Below are positions 1 to 8,818 of a stretch of DNA of 64,000 nt, piece after piece (within the stretch, counting starts at the first letter, position 1; each line of letters starts with the position of its first letter). The translations under genes were made by a program, and so were the position numbers. The notes below the pieces were generated by a model. That model saw only the letters and a list, made by a program, of their open reading frames with translations. It was not told the origin of the DNA and searched no databases. Location of the stretch: positions 2,034,059 through 2,098,058 of the forward strand of contig NZ_LR733284.1 in assembly GCF_902506375.1 (NCBI RefSeq). Direction: 5' to 3'. This stretch comes from Microbacterium sp. 8M. Lineage in GTDB: Bacteria; Actinomycetota; Actinomycetes; Actinomycetales; Microbacteriaceae.

Positions 1-807
1 CAGACGGTCGAACGCGTCCGCGACGTGCCCGCCCGCGACGTCGAGGTCCGCCACGGCGAACTGCGCGTCGATGTCCGCGGGCGCCGCAGCGGCCGCGGCC
101 CGCACCTCGTTCAGGTCCAGGCCCTGGGTGCGGTGCAGCAGGCGCACCTGCGCCAGCCCGGCCCGCGCGTCCTCGTCCCGGGGGTTCTCGGCCAGCGCCT
201 TCTCGTACGCGTCGATCGCGGCGGCGTAGTCGCCCTGCTCGATCGCGTCGAACGCCGCCTGGTGCAGCGGGGGCAGCGGCGGCGCCTCGGGCTCCGGCGC
301 GTCTGCGGCCGCACCCGCGTCGCCGACGGGGATCGTGCCGGTGACGCCGTGCTGAGCGGCGAGCTGAAGCAGCTGCGCGAACACCTCGCGCACCTGCTCC
401 TCCGGCACGGCGCCGTTGAACAGCGGCACCGGCTGACCGGCGACGAGCGCGACGACCATCGGGATCGACTGCGCGCGGAATCCCTGGGCGAGCTGCGGGT
501 TGGCGTCGACGTCCACCTTCGCCAGCACGAGACGGCCGGCGAGCTCCGTGACGACCTTCTCGAGCACGGGGCTCAGCTGCTTGCAGGGGCCGCACCACTC
601 CGCCCACAGGTCCACGACCACTGGGACACTCTGGGAGAGTTCCAGCACCTGGCCGAACGTGGCATCGGTCACGTCGACGATGAGCGGGAAGGAACCGCCC
701 TCGGGCGCCGCGGGCGCGGGCTCGCCGGGAGCGGGTGCCGGCGGCCGGTTGCGCAGCGGGGACAGGTCGACGGCGCCGCGGAGCGCGGCTGCGGACAACT
801 CGGTCAT
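1..807 (-). CDS. YbbN-like thioredoxin/TPR co-chaperone (3' end missing)
   Basis: The gene starts at the ATG ending at 807 and runs off the left edge, so 269 residues are visible and no stop is seen. Residues 1-40 are Pro/Ala-rich. A thioredoxin fold follows with the redox motif WCGPC at about residues 71-75. After about residue 190 come helical repeats of TPR type (a stretch reading GDYAAAIDAYEKALAENP). Thioredoxin followed by TPR is the architecture of YbbN/CnoX, a cytosolic holdase linked to chaperones. A redox role for the CxxC is inferred; YbbN proteins often have weak reductase activity. Its start overlaps the stop of the upstream gene by 4 bases (ATGA), so the two are probably translationally coupled. 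The family is clear; the exact partner is not. Confidence 0.85.
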   Translation of the reverse strand, partial: MTELSAAALRGAVDLSPLRNRPPAPAPGEPAPAAPEGGSFPLIVDVTDATFGQVLELSQSVPVVVDLWAEWCGPCKQLSPVLEKVVTELAGRLVLAKVDVDANPQLAQGFRAQSIPMVVALVAGQPVPLFNGAVPEEQVREVFAQLLQLAAQHGVTGTIPVGDAGAAADAPEPEAPPLPPLHQAAFDAIEQGDYAAAIDAYEKALAENPRDEDARAGLAQVRLLHRTQGLDLNEVRAAAAAAPADIDAQFAVADLDVAGGHVADAFDRL

Positions 808-2663
808 TTGATCTCCGTAACGCTCTGCAGCTGCTGGGATGCGGCCAGCAGCGTGATCTTGTCATCGGATCCCTGCGCCGGGACGGCGAAGAAGAGCTGC
901 ACGCCGTACACCGAGACGAAGCCGGTGGCGGACTGGTCGACACCGGTCAGCGCCTTCGCAGAGGGGTTCTTGTCGAGCTTGATGACGGCGTCCGCCGACG
1001 TGGGCTTGATCGTCTGCGAGTCCTGGACGGTGACGGCCACGATCGCACCGCTGTCGATGCTGGACATCGACACGGGCTCCTCCGGTCCGGCGCTCGCGGC
1101 GAATGTGAGGCTCGACGTCGTGTCCGCGTTGGCGTCCTTGAGCGCCTGCTGCAGCGCGGCACGGCTGTCCTGGACCGACTTCGCGAAGGCGAGTGCGGTC
1201 TTGTCGAACTTGTCGTGGAACTCGCTCTTGTCGCCTTGGTCGATGACGTTCGCGAACTCCTTGGCGAGCTGGTTCGGCTCGGCAGCGAGGAACGGCGAGT
1301 CCGGCGGGGTGAGCTTGGCGCCCAGCCACGCGGGTGCCATGTTCGGCAGCCGTGCCGCGGCCTGCATCTCGGCGACAGAGGAGATCTTGTAGTTCGACCA
1401 GGGGTCCGGCTGCGTCATGGTCATGATCAGCGGCGCGACCTTCTCGTCGTTTCCGTGCTCGACCAGCATGAGCACCGTGCGCGGCCACGAGTCGTACGCC
1501 TGCGGCACGAGGATCTTGATCTTGTCGGCGGGGATCGCCGGAGGAAGGGTGAAGTCGGCCACGCTCTTTCGCACGGCGTAGGCGGTCTTGCGCGCCTCGA
1601 GCGCGGCCCCCTCCAGACGGGTCTCCGCCTTCGCGGCGTCCAGGTTCTTGTCGGCGTCCGCGAGCGTCGCAGAGATGCTCTCCAGGATCCGCGATGCCTG
1701 AGCCTGGGTGACGGCAGGTGCCTGCTGACCGGCTTCGGCGACCTGCGTCTCCGTCGGCGACGGGGTGGGAGAGGTCGCAGCGTGCGGCCAGATGTCCGGC
1801 GTGCACCCGGTGAGGAGGGCGGCGGTCACACCGACCGCAGGAATCAGCAGCAGGGCGCGGCGTCGCGGACGCACGGCGCGGCGCTCGCGCACGGTGCCCC
1901 CCGCGGTGGGCGCGGAGTCGCCCCGGTCCGCCGGTGGGGCGGCCTCCGTGCCCTCTCCGCTCGGCGCCTCGGCGTCCGCTGCTTCCACCGCTTCGCGTTC
2001 GCCGACGTCGATCGGCTCGGTGACGGGCAGGGGCGGCGGAGCCTTGCGGCGCGGGCCGCGCCCTCGGCGGGCGTGCCGGATCGCCAGCACATAGAGGACG
2101 AGACCCGCCAGCAGGAAGATTCCGCCGGCGACCATGAGCGGGCCCGCCCACGGGGTCGCGGTGTCGAGCGGCCACTTCAGGGTCACATCGGCGGGCGCGT
2201 CGGCCTTGCCGTCCGAGGCCACGAGGACGCTCACGCCCTCCGGCACCTGCATCCGGTCGATCAGGGCGTTCTTGTCGGAGAAGCTGTCCAGCCAGAGGTC
2301 CGAGCCTGCGGGATTGCGCTCGTTGTCCTCGTTCGCCACCGTCGGTTCGACGACCTTCGCGGAGGTCTTGCCCTCCTTGCCGAGCGTGATCCTGTTGTAG
2401 CTGGTGTCGCTGAGCCAGGCTTCGAGATCAGCCGTACGCGCCTGGGCGACGAAGATGGTGCCGTCGCCGTGCGCGATGAGCGTCTGCTCACCGGGATGCG
2501 CGCGCAGCACCGCGGAGTCGATGACCGTATAGGCCTGCGGCGTCTTGACGGTCAGCTCGGCCGAGACGTCCTTCGGGCCGAGGAAGATGGTCCGCTGCGC
2601 GATGCCCGTCCCGATCAGGACGGCCGCCAGGACGAAGGCCAGGACGGCCCATACAAAACGCAC
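804..2663 (-). CDS. Membrane protein with internal lipoprotein-like signal (function unknown)
   Basis: I chose the GTG at 2663 because GGAGGAGA lies 8 bases upstream; the frame extends to a GTG at 2696 with no such site. The product is 619 residues. It has a hydrophobic N-terminus (about residues 4-22), an extracytoplasmic domain, a second membrane segment near residues 180-200, and an acidic/Pro-rich linker. Then comes an unusual segment at about 257-290: Arg-rich, hydrophobic, ending in LLTGC, which looks like a complete lipoprotein signal peptide. The rest is Ala/Thr-rich and helical. An in-frame GTG at 1892 behind GGGGGG could start a 362-residue lipoprotein directly. I do not recognise a function. 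It overlaps the YbbN-like gene by ATGA. Confidence 0.7.
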   Translation of the reverse strand: MRFVWAVLAFVLAAVLIGTGIAQRTIFLGPKDVSAELTVKTPQAYTVIDSAVLRAHPGEQTLIAHGDGTIFVAQARTADLEAWLSDTSYNRITLGKEGKTSAKVVEPTVANEDNERNPAGSDLWLDSFSDKNALIDRMQVPEGVSVLVASDGKADAPADVTLKWPLDTATPWAGPLMVAGGIFLLAGLVLYVLAIRHARRGRGPRRKAPPPLPVTEPIDVGEREAVEAADAEAPSGEGTEAAPPADRGDSAPTAGGTVRERRAVRPRRRALLLIPAVGVTAALLTGCTPDIWPHAATSPTPSPTETQVAEAGQQAPAVTQAQASRILESISATLADADKNLDAAKAETRLEGAALEARKTAYAVRKSVADFTLPPAIPADKIKILVPQAYDSWPRTVLMLVEHGNDEKVAPLIMTMTQPDPWSNYKISSVAEMQAAARLPNMAPAWLGAKLTPPDSPFLAAEPNQLAKEFANVIDQGDKSEFHDKFDKTALAFAKSVQDSRAALQQALKDANADTTSSLTFAASAGPEEPVSMSSIDSGAIVAVTVQDSQTIKPTSADAVIKLDKNPSAKALTGVDQSATGFVSVYGVQLFFAVPAQGSDDKITLLAASQQLQSVTEIK

Positions 2664-2696
2664 GAAAAGTCTCCTCCGCGATCCACGGGCGGTCAC

Positions 2697-2849
2697 CCGC
2701 GATCTCCGCTCGACGTTTCAGACTAGCGAAACGACCTGTATGGATGCCACGAGGGCGCCCTCCGCAGGCTCCGCACCCGTTCGCCCGTGGTGCTCCCGCG
2801 CTCCCCCGCCCGCGGCGGTTACGCTGGTGGACCGAGCACAGAGGATCCC
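2697..2849. promoter_or_regulatory. Divergent promoter region
   Basis: This spacer separates the leftward membrane-protein gene from the rightward AI-2E family permease. For the rightward gene a -10 hexamer TACGCT (TANNNT type) lies at 2820-2825, giving a predicted start near 2832 and a leader of about 18 bases containing the purine tract CAGAGGA. I could not identify a convincing -35 element or a leftward -10. Confidence 0.4.
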
Positions 2850-3908
2850 ATGAAGCTGCACAATCCCTTCCGCACCGCACTGGTGGCGACGCTGGGCGTC
2901 GGCCTCGGCATCCTGCTCATCCAGAGCCTGCAGAACCTGTCCACCATCCTGCTGTATGTGGGCACTGCGCTGTTCCTGAGCCTCGGTCTGGACCCGATGG
3001 TGAGCTGGCTTACGCGTCGCCGCCTGCCGCGCTGGGCGGCCGTGCTGATCACGGTGGTGGTGGTCCTCGGCGCCTTCGTGGGCATCGTGCTCATGATCAT
3101 CCCGATCCTCGTGAACCAGATCTCGCTGCTCGTGCAGCAGATCACCCAGATCGTCAACAGCGGCACGGCCATGGCCGACTTCAAGAACTGGCTCGAGGGG
3201 CTGTTCCCCAACCTCGACGTCGACACCGTGTTCGGCTATGTGAACGACTGGCTGAACAAGAACCTCGGCGACATCTCGAGCTCCATCGGCCAGGGTGTGA
3301 TCGTCGTCGGCGGTGCGCTGTTCGCCGGCATCAGCGGCACGTTCATCATCCTGATCCTCACGATCTACTTCACCGCGGCGATCCCCTCGCTCAAGGGCGC
3401 GGTCTACCAGGTCGTCCCCGCCTCGAAGCGGGACCGCTTCATCGACCTCGCCGAGCAGATCACCGCCTCCGTGGGTTACTACGTCATGGGGCAGGTGACG
3501 ATGGGGCTGATCAACGGCGTGCTGAGCCTGTTCTTCCTGTCGATCATCCAGGCGCCGTTCTCGATCGTGCTCGCGGTGATCGCCTTCTTCTTCTCCCTGA
3601 TCCCGCTGGTCGGGACGCTGACGGGATCCACGATCATCGTGCTGGTGTGCCTGGGCCTCAGCTCCACGCCGATCACGGCGCTGGTCGCGGCGATCTACTA
3701 CCTCATCTACATGCAGATCGAGGCCTACGTGATCTCGCCGCGCGTGATGAACCGCGCCGTGTCGGTGCCCGGCGCCGTCGTCGTGATCGCCGCGCTGTCC
3801 GGCGGTGCGCTGCTCGGCCTGCTGGGCGCGCTCATCGCGATCCCCGTCGCCGCGAGCATCCTGATCATCTACCGCCAGGTGCTCATCCCGCGCATGAACG
3901 AGCGGTGA
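2850..3908 (+). CDS. AI-2E family transporter
   Basis: The ATG at 2850 is preceded by CAGAGGA and gives 352 residues, the usual length of the family (TqsA/PerM/YhhT). About eight hydrophobic segments are visible: three in the first 90 residues, then a soluble stretch of about 70 residues, then five more. This pattern and the closing motif with GALIAIPVAA are typical. Members export small molecules, autoinducer-2 in TqsA, or act as Na+/H+ antiporters; the substrate here cannot be told from sequence. It is transcribed alone, divergent from the upstream gene and convergent with a hydrolase. Confidence 0.85.
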   Translation: MKLHNPFRTALVATLGVGLGILLIQSLQNLSTILLYVGTALFLSLGLDPMVSWLTRRRLPRWAAVLITVVVVLGAFVGIVLMIIPILVNQISLLVQQITQIVNSGTAMADFKNWLEGLFPNLDVDTVFGYVNDWLNKNLGDISSSIGQGVIVVGGALFAGISGTFIILILTIYFTAAIPSLKGAVYQVVPASKRDRFIDLAEQITASVGYYVMGQVTMGLINGVLSLFFLSIIQAPFSIVLAVIAFFFSLIPLVGTLTGSTIIVLVCLGLSSTPITALVAAIYYLIYMQIEAYVISPRVMNRAVSVPGAVVVIAALSGGALLGLLGALIAIPVAASILIIYRQVLIPRMNER

Positions 3909-3945
3909 CCGACTCCCCGGGTCGGCGGGTGCGGACGGCGCCGGG

Positions 3946-4659
3946 TCAGGACGGCGGCCATTCCCGGTGCAGCGGAAGGGCGCCGGGGTTGACCGCGGAG
4001 ACGATCTCGTCCAGCACGCGGCGGGTCTGGGTCTCCCCCACCCAGAGGTGCCGGCCGCCCTCGACGGCGATGAGACGCGCGTGCGGGATGGATGCGAACC
4101 GGGCCATCGCCTCGGTGGGCCGCAGATAATCGTCGAGCTCGGGCACCAGCACGACGACCTCCCGATCATCCTGCGCCCACGCGGCGACCTCCTCCTCGGT
4201 GGCCCGGTGCAGCGGTGGCGAGAGCAGGATGACGCCCTCGATGTCGTGGTCTCGCCCGTACTTGAGCGCGAGCTCGGTGCCGAAGGACCATCCCACGAGC
4301 CACGGGCGCGGCAGCGCGCGCTCCTGCACGAACGCCATCGCGGCGGCCACGTCGTGCCGCTCGCCGTGACCGGCGTCGAAGGCCCCCTCGCTCGTCCCGC
4401 GTGGAGAGGAGGTGCCGCGGGTGTTGAAGCGCAGCACGGCGAGGTCGGCGAGGGCGGGCAGGCGCGCGGCCGCCTTGCGGAGGACGTGAGAGTCCATGAA
4501 GCCGCCTGCGGTGGGCAGCGGGTGCAGCGTGACGAGCGTCGCGACCGGATCAGCTGTCTCCGGCAGTGCGAGCTCCCCCACCAGGCGCAGCCCGTCCCGC
4601 GTGAGCAGCTCGATGTCCTCGCGCCGCGCAGGCAGCAGCCGGGGTCCGCGGATCTCCAA
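3946..4659 (-). CDS. Alpha/beta hydrolase
   Basis: A 237-residue alpha/beta-hydrolase fold protein. The nucleophile elbow reads GWSFG in the middle of the protein, and a C-terminal GGRHLW offers the catalytic His. An early stretch with LHPLPTAGG resembles the oxyanion-side loop of small dienelactone-hydrolase/YfhR-type enzymes. The start appears to be TTG at 4659, because no ATG or GTG lies nearby and GGAGGGG is placed 5 bases upstream inside the end of the previous gene. That gene stops one base away, so the pair is probably co-translated. The substrate is unknown. Confidence 0.75.
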   Translation of the reverse strand: MEIRGPRLLPARREDIELLTRDGLRLVGELALPETADPVATLVTLHPLPTAGGFMDSHVLRKAAARLPALADLAVLRFNTRGTSSPRGTSEGAFDAGHGERHDVAAAMAFVQERALPRPWLVGWSFGTELALKYGRDHDIEGVILLSPPLHRATEEEVAAWAQDDREVVVLVPELDDYLRPTEAMARFASIPHARLIAVEGGRHLWVGETQTRRVLDEIVSAVNPGALPLHREWPPS

Positions 4660-4660
4660 C

Positions 4661-4945
4661 TCAGCCCCTCCGCCAGCAGCCGTTGTGCCAGTGCCGGCGC
4701 GCGGCGAGATCCGCAGCGTCGCCGAGAACGCCGTCAGCCCGCCAGACGACGACGTGCGCCGTGCCGATCGTGATCAGCCCCGAACAGCCGGGGCACACGT
4801 ACTCCTTCTGCGCCTGCGCCGCCGTCAGCGGCTGGACGTACCACTCGGAGCCTGCGCGCACCTCGGTGCGCTTCCAGCCTGCGATGAGGCGGTCGAGGGA
4901 ATCGTCGCGCGGGCGCTCCGGACGTCGTCTGTGCGAGCGTGGCAT
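4661..4945 (-). CDS. Small putative zinc-finger protein
   Basis: A 94-residue basic protein starting at the ATG at 4945. It contains CPGC at residues 51-54 and a C-terminal HWHNGCW, a spacing that could form a zinc site (Cys-Cys plus His/Cys). Related short proteins are often annotated as ATP/GTP-binding in Actinobacteria, but I see no nucleotide-binding motif. It lies directly upstream of the hydrolase in the same direction, so the two form a small operon. Function unknown. Confidence 0.7.
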   Translation of the reverse strand: MPRSHRRRPERPRDDSLDRLIAGWKRTEVRAGSEWYVQPLTAAQAQKEYVCPGCSGLITIGTAHVVVWRADGVLGDAADLAARRHWHNGCWRRG

Positions 4946-4958
4946 GGGTGAGCGCTGC

Positions 4959-5660
4959 TCACCACCAGTTGTTGGCGGCCCAGAACGCCTGAGCGGCCGC
5001 CCAGCTCCCGTAGCGTCCCACGGCGTAGCCGTTGCCCCAGCGCAGGTTGTCGACCGGGTCGTAGCCGTTGCCCGGCACCTTGCTGCACGGCAGCGCCTGG
5101 ACAAGACCGCACGCTCCCGAGCTGCTGTTCGTGGCGTTCGGGTTCCAGCCGCTCTCGCGGCTCACGATGTAGTCCACGTAGCCCCAGTCGCTCGAGGCGA
5201 TGCCGGCGGCCGCCATCCACTCGGCGGGAGCGCCGCCGCCGCTGTAGAACAGCGGGGCGGGGTCGCTGGAGCCGGAGTCCGACGAGGAGCTGTCGCTGGT
5301 GGAGGCGACGACGGGCTCGGGCGTCGGCGTCGGCTTCGGCGTGACGTACACGTCGAAGGCATCCCGCGTCTGCGGCTTCGACGTCACCCCGTGCACCGAG
5401 ACCGTGATGTTCTGCGCATCGCGCGCGGCGAGGGCGTATGCGGTCGTCACCGACGCGTGAGCGGGTTCGGGCGCGGACATCGCGAGACCGGCGGGCGCGA
5501 GGATCGCGACGGAGAATCCCACCACGGCGAGGCCTGCGAACACGGCCGACGTCGCGCTCCGGCCCTTCGACGTCTTCGCGCCGACACGGGCCGCTGTGGC
5601 TGCTGCGTTCTGCACGGCGCCTCGGGTGCGCGCCGCTATCGAATCGTTATCGGGAGTCAC
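4959..5660 (-). CDS. Secreted transglycosylase-like wall hydrolase
   Basis: A 233-residue protein from GTG 5660. The N-terminus has a basic tail and then a hydrophobic segment ending in AHA at about residues 40-69, a signal peptide or anchor. A Ser/Thr/Pro linker follows. The C-terminal 90 residues contain YIVSRESGWNP, SSGACGLVQALP and a final Trp-rich end, the lysozyme-like fold of SLT/resuscitation-factor-type enzymes, in which the Glu of RESGW is catalytic. No ribosome-binding site precedes the GTG. A -10 TAGAAT lies 10 bases upstream, so the mRNA leader is probably only a few bases. Confidence 0.8.
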   Translation of the reverse strand: MTPDNDSIAARTRGAVQNAAATAARVGAKTSKGRSATSAVFAGLAVVGFSVAILAPAGLAMSAPEPAHASVTTAYALAARDAQNITVSVHGVTSKPQTRDAFDVYVTPKPTPTPEPVVASTSDSSSSDSGSSDPAPLFYSGGGAPAEWMAAAGIASSDWGYVDYIVSRESGWNPNATNSSSGACGLVQALPCSKVPGNGYDPVDNLRWGNGYAVGRYGSWAAAQAFWAANNWW

Positions 5661-5670
5661 AATGGCACTG

Positions 5671-5676
5671 ATTCTA
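5671..5676 (-). promoter_or_regulatory. -10 element of transglycosylase gene
   Basis: On the minus strand this reads TAGAAT, 10 bases from the GTG start. Transcription would begin about 2-4 bases before the start codon, which agrees with the missing ribosome-binding site. No clear -35 was found. Confidence 0.5.
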
Positions 5677-5709
5677 GCCAGCCGAACCTGAATCCACCAT
5701 GGGAATCGC

Positions 5710-6291
5710 TCAGCGGATCGCCAGCAGCACGTCGATCGTCGCGTCCAGCAGCGCGTCGACCTGCTCCTCGCGGTATCCCCGACGCTGCATCCGGAACGCG
5801 GTCTGCCGCACCTGCTCGGCGGTCAGCGCGTCTCCGTCGCGGAGGAAGCGCACGATCCGCTTCGCCACGTGGTCGACCTCGTCCACCCGGTAGCCGAAGG
5901 TGAGCAGTCCGGTGCGCGCGAAGCGGTGCCCCGCGGGCCGGTTGAGGTGGTCGAGGATGACCTGCGCCTCGGTGCGCGCGCGTCCGACCCATGCCGAGGC
6001 GCCGTCCGCGGCGACCACGACCGCGCGCTCGCGCTGTGCGAAGGCCTCCTCGACGCGGGCCAGCGCCGCATCCACGGCAGCGATGTCGTAGCCGCCGCGT
6101 ACGAGGGGGAATGAGGCCGCGCGGATGTCGGCCGAACCGATGCCCTCCGCCTCCTCCTCGAAGGCACGACGCGCACGCCCGAGGAACGTGTCGACGGCGG
6201 CGCGCTGGTAGCCCTTCTCCCGGCGGGACGCCACGGGGAAGCTCGGGGCTGCCGCGCGGGCTGCGCCGTCGGATCGTGCGGAATCGGTCAT
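5710..6291 (-). CDS. DivIVA-domain-like protein
   Basis: A 193-residue protein from ATG 6291. It contains three similar segments of the form F-x-x-x-x-x-GY-x-x-x-x-VD-x-x-L (near residues 18-37, 60-80 and 163-183), each like the N-terminal half of a DivIVA domain; the middle one reads FPLVRGGYDIAAVDAAL. DivIVA/Wag31 proteins localise to curved membrane at poles and septa. The long coiled coil of true Wag31 is absent, so this is a small paralogue whose role is unknown. It overlaps the cdsA stop by ATGA. Confidence 0.7.
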   Translation of the reverse strand: MTDSARSDGAARAAAPSFPVASRREKGYQRAAVDTFLGRARRAFEEEAEGIGSADIRAASFPLVRGGYDIAAVDAALARVEEAFAQRERAVVVAADGASAWVGRARTEAQVILDHLNRPAGHRFARTGLLTFGYRVDEVDHVAKRIVRFLRDGDALTAEQVRQTAFRMQRRGYREEQVDALLDATIDVLLAIR

Positions 6292-7331
6292 GCTGCCACC
6301 AGTGGGGTGAAGAGGATGTACAGGGAGAGCGCCACCACCGCGGAGGGCAGGACGCTGTCCAGACGGTCCAGCAGACCGCCGTGGCCGGGCAGCCAGGAGC
6401 TCATGTCCTTGATGCCGAGGTCGCGCTTGAGCAGCGACTCCCCGAGGTCGCCGATCGTGGCGGACGCGACGAGCGCCGCGCCGAGGATGAGGCCGGCCCA
6501 CCAAGGCACGCCGAGCATGTATACGCCGACGAGGACACCGGCGACGAGCGAGCCGAGCACGGCACCCGCGAAGCCCTCCCACGTCTTCTTCGGACTGACC
6601 CGCGGGGCCATCGGGTGGCGTCCGCCACGACCGAACAGCAGCCCCGAGGCGTAGGCGCAGGTGTCGGCGACGACCACGACGACGATCAGGGCGAGCACCC
6701 ACCACTCGCCGCGCGGCTGATGCAGCAGCATCAGGACGATCGCGCCGAGGAACGGCACGTAGACCTGCACGAATCCGGCGGCGAGGGCGTCGGTGAGCAC
6801 GTCGCCGTAGGTGCGCCCGTCCTTCACGATCATCTGGGAGAGCAGCCGCCACACGATCACGCCGAAGACGGCCACGAACAGCATCACCCAGCACAGCCAC
6901 GGGTCGGCGAAGTAGCCGCTCGCCGCGAGTCCCGCACCGAGCACCAGGTGTGGCCAGAGATCGACCTTGCGCCCGCCGGCGCGCAGGGCCAGCACCAGCT
7001 CCCAGACGGCGAGCAGGATGATCGCGAGACCGATCACGACGAACGACCACTTCGCGAACAGCAGCGACGCGAGGATCACTCCCCCGATCAGCAGGCCGAC
7101 GCCGATCGCGACCACGAGGTCGCGGCCGGTGCGCTCCTTGATGCGCTCGTTCGCCTGATCCAGCTGGTCACGGGCATGCGAGACATGCGTCTCGAGCTCG
7201 GCCTTCTTCGCCTGCCACTGCGACTGCAGGTTGTCGCCGGTACGCGCCGGCGCAGCCTCGCCATGACGCTGCGGAAGCGGCGGTCGTGGCGGGATCCTCG
7301 ACGCGTCGTCGTCGCCGGACGGGTTGCTCAT
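6288..7331 (-). CDS. cdsA: Phosphatidate cytidylyltransferase
   Basis: A 347-residue integral membrane enzyme that makes CDP-diacylglycerol from phosphatidate and CTP, the entry to phosphatidylglycerol, cardiolipin and phosphatidylinositol. The first 70 residues are hydrophilic and partly coiled-coil. About eight membrane segments follow. The family signature is seen near the C-terminus, where KRDLGIKDMSSWLPGHGG is followed by LLDRLD, including the conserved His-Gly-Gly and Asp. It follows frr closely in the same direction, the usual pyrH-frr-cdsA order. Confidence 0.95.
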   Translation of the reverse strand: MSNPSGDDDASRIPPRPPLPQRHGEAAPARTGDNLQSQWQAKKAELETHVSHARDQLDQANERIKERTGRDLVVAIGVGLLIGGVILASLLFAKWSFVVIGLAIILLAVWELVLALRAGGRKVDLWPHLVLGAGLAASGYFADPWLCWVMLFVAVFGVIVWRLLSQMIVKDGRTYGDVLTDALAAGFVQVYVPFLGAIVLMLLHQPRGEWWVLALIVVVVVADTCAYASGLLFGRGGRHPMAPRVSPKKTWEGFAGAVLGSLVAGVLVGVYMLGVPWWAGLILGAALVASATIGDLGESLLKRDLGIKDMSSWLPGHGGLLDRLDSVLPSAVVALSLYILFTPLVAA

Positions 7332-7339
7332 CGGCGCTC

Positions 7340-7894
7340 TCAGACCTCGAGCAGCTCGGCCTCTTTGCGCTTCACGGCCTCGTCGATGAGGTCGACGTGC
7401 TGGCGCGTGAGAGCGTCGAGCTCCTTCTCGCCGCGTGCGATCTCGTCCTCGCCGAGCTCGCTCTTGAGCGCGTCCAGCTCGTCCTTCGCCTTGCGACGGA
7501 TTCCGCGGACGTGCACCTTCGCGTCCTCGCCCTTGCTCTTGACGAGCTTGACGTACTCCTTGCGCCGCTCGGCGGTCAGCTCGGGCATGGTCACGCGGAC
7601 GATGTTGCCGTCGTTGGACGGGTTCGCACCCAGGTTGGGCATGTCGCGGATCGCCTGCTCGATCGCCTTGAGGGCCGACTTGTCGTAAGGCGTGACGATC
7701 AGCGAGCGGGCCTCGGGGTTCGCGAGCGACGCGAGCTGCGCGAGGGGGGTCGGCGTACCGTAGTAGTCCACCAGGACCTTCTGGAACATCTGCGGGTTGG
7801 CGCGGCCGGTGCGCACCGTGCTGAAGTCCTCCTTGGCGGCCTCGACGGCGCGCTGCATACGGGAGGTGGTGTCGGCGAGGACATCCGCGATCAC
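7340..7894 (-). CDS. frr: Ribosome recycling factor
   Basis: A 184-residue protein, the family length of about 185. It starts with GTG 7894 behind TAGGAG. The conserved opening with [20 protein letters not shown] and the hinge-region motif around [19 protein letters not shown] are intact. With EF-G it splits post-termination ribosomes. Only 8 bases separate it from cdsA. Confidence 0.97.
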   Translation of the reverse strand: MIADVLADTTSRMQRAVEAAKEDFSTVRTGRANPQMFQKVLVDYYGTPTPLAQLASLANPEARSLIVTPYDKSALKAIEQAIRDMPNLGANPSNDGNIVRVTMPELTAERRKEYVKLVKSKGEDAKVHVRGIRRKAKDELDALKSELGEDEIARGEKELDALTRQHVDLIDEAVKRKEAELLEV

Positions 7895-7938
7895 GGTGAC
7901 TCCTATCGTCAGGGGTTTCGTCTCAAAGTCTATCGGGG

Positions 7939-7988
7939 GCGCGACCCGGATCCCGGGCCGATGCTGCGTGCGCGACCCGGGATCCCGG
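7939..7988 (-). repeat. Direct and inverted repeat between pyrH and frr
   Basis: The unit GCGCGACCCGGATCCCGG (7939-7956) recurs with one extra G at 7970-7988. The same bases also form an inverted repeat, GGATCCCGGG (7948-7957) with CCCGGGATCC (7976-7985) around an 18-base loop. It could attenuate transcription from pyrH into frr. No U-run follows. Confidence 0.5.
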
Positions 7989-7993
7989 CGGCG

Positions 7994-8710
7994 TCAGGCG
8001 ATGACGCGCGTGCCGATCGGCTCGCCCAGCAGCGCCCGGGTGATGTTGCCTGCGGGCTCCATGCCGAACACGCGCATGTCCATGCCGTTGTCCATGCACA
8101 GGCTGAAGGCCGTCGAGTCCACCACCTTGAGGCCGCGCACCAGCGCGTCCTGGAAGGTGATCTCCTCGATGCGCTCGGCGGAGGCGTCGGTCCGGGGGTC
8201 GGCGGTGTAGATCGCGTCGACGCCGTTCTTGGCGACGAGCACCTCATCGGCGCCGATCTCCAGCGCACGCTGCGCGGCCACGGTGTCGGTGGAGAAGTAG
8301 GGCAGGCCGGCGCCGGCGCCGAAGATCACGACGCGGCTCTTCTCCATGTGGCGCTCGGCGCGCAGCGGCAGATACGGCTCCGCGACCTGGGTCATGGCGA
8401 TGGCGGACTGCACGCGCGGCGAGGCGCCCGCCTGTTCGAGGAAGTCCTGCAGCGCGAGCGCGTTCATGACCGTTCCGAGCATGCCCATGTAGTCGGCGCG
8501 GGCGCGGTCCATACCGCGCTGGCTGAGCTCGGCGCCGCGGAAGAAGTTCCCGCCGCCGACGACCACGGCGATCTCGACGCGGTCGGTGGCCGCCGCGATC
8601 TCGCGGGCGATCTGGCTGACGACGTCGGGGTTGACCCCGAGCTGGCCGCCGCCGAAGGCCTCACCGGAGAGCTTGAGGACGACGCGGCGTCGACCCTGTC
8701 GTTCGGTCAT
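7994..8710 (-). CDS. pyrH: UMP kinase
   Basis: A 238-residue UMP kinase of the amino-acid-kinase fold, phosphorylating UMP to UDP for RNA, DNA and wall precursors. The opening [12 protein letters not shown] is the phosphate-binding Lys/Gly motif. GGGNFFRG near residue 52 and the Asp-rich TADPRTD segment near 155 match the family. The ATG at 8710 has GAGAGGAAG upstream. It sits between tsf and frr as in most bacteria. Confidence 0.97.
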   Translation of the reverse strand: MTERQGRRRVVLKLSGEAFGGGQLGVNPDVVSQIAREIAAATDRVEIAVVVGGGNFFRGAELSQRGMDRARADYMGMLGTVMNALALQDFLEQAGASPRVQSAIAMTQVAEPYLPLRAERHMEKSRVVIFGAGAGLPYFSTDTVAAQRALEIGADEVLVAKNGVDAIYTADPRTDASAERIEEITFQDALVRGLKVVDSTAFSLCMDNGMDMRVFGMEPAGNITRALLGEPIGTRVIA

Positions 8711-8774
8711 GGAGTTCTTCCTCTCGTCTGGGAAAAGATATCGTGCCGAGCACCCGGGTCGGGTGCGGGCATGA

Positions 8775-8812
8775 CGAAGGGGTCCGGATCCTGGTGGATC
8801 CGAACCCCTTCG
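8775..8812 (-). terminator. Hairpin terminator after tsf
   Basis: Arms of 17 bases (8775-8791 and 8796-8812) pair with one mismatch around a 4-base loop; the core is AAGGGGT and ACCCCTT. It lies 7 bases past the tsf stop. There is no U-run, as is common for actinobacterial terminators. Confidence 0.7.
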
Positions 8813-8818
8813 ATGCTG

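Noticed and set aside
735..2726. 663-codon open frame on the plus strand
   Set aside because: Arg/Gly-rich antisense shadow of the membrane-protein gene at 804-2663, with no start signal.
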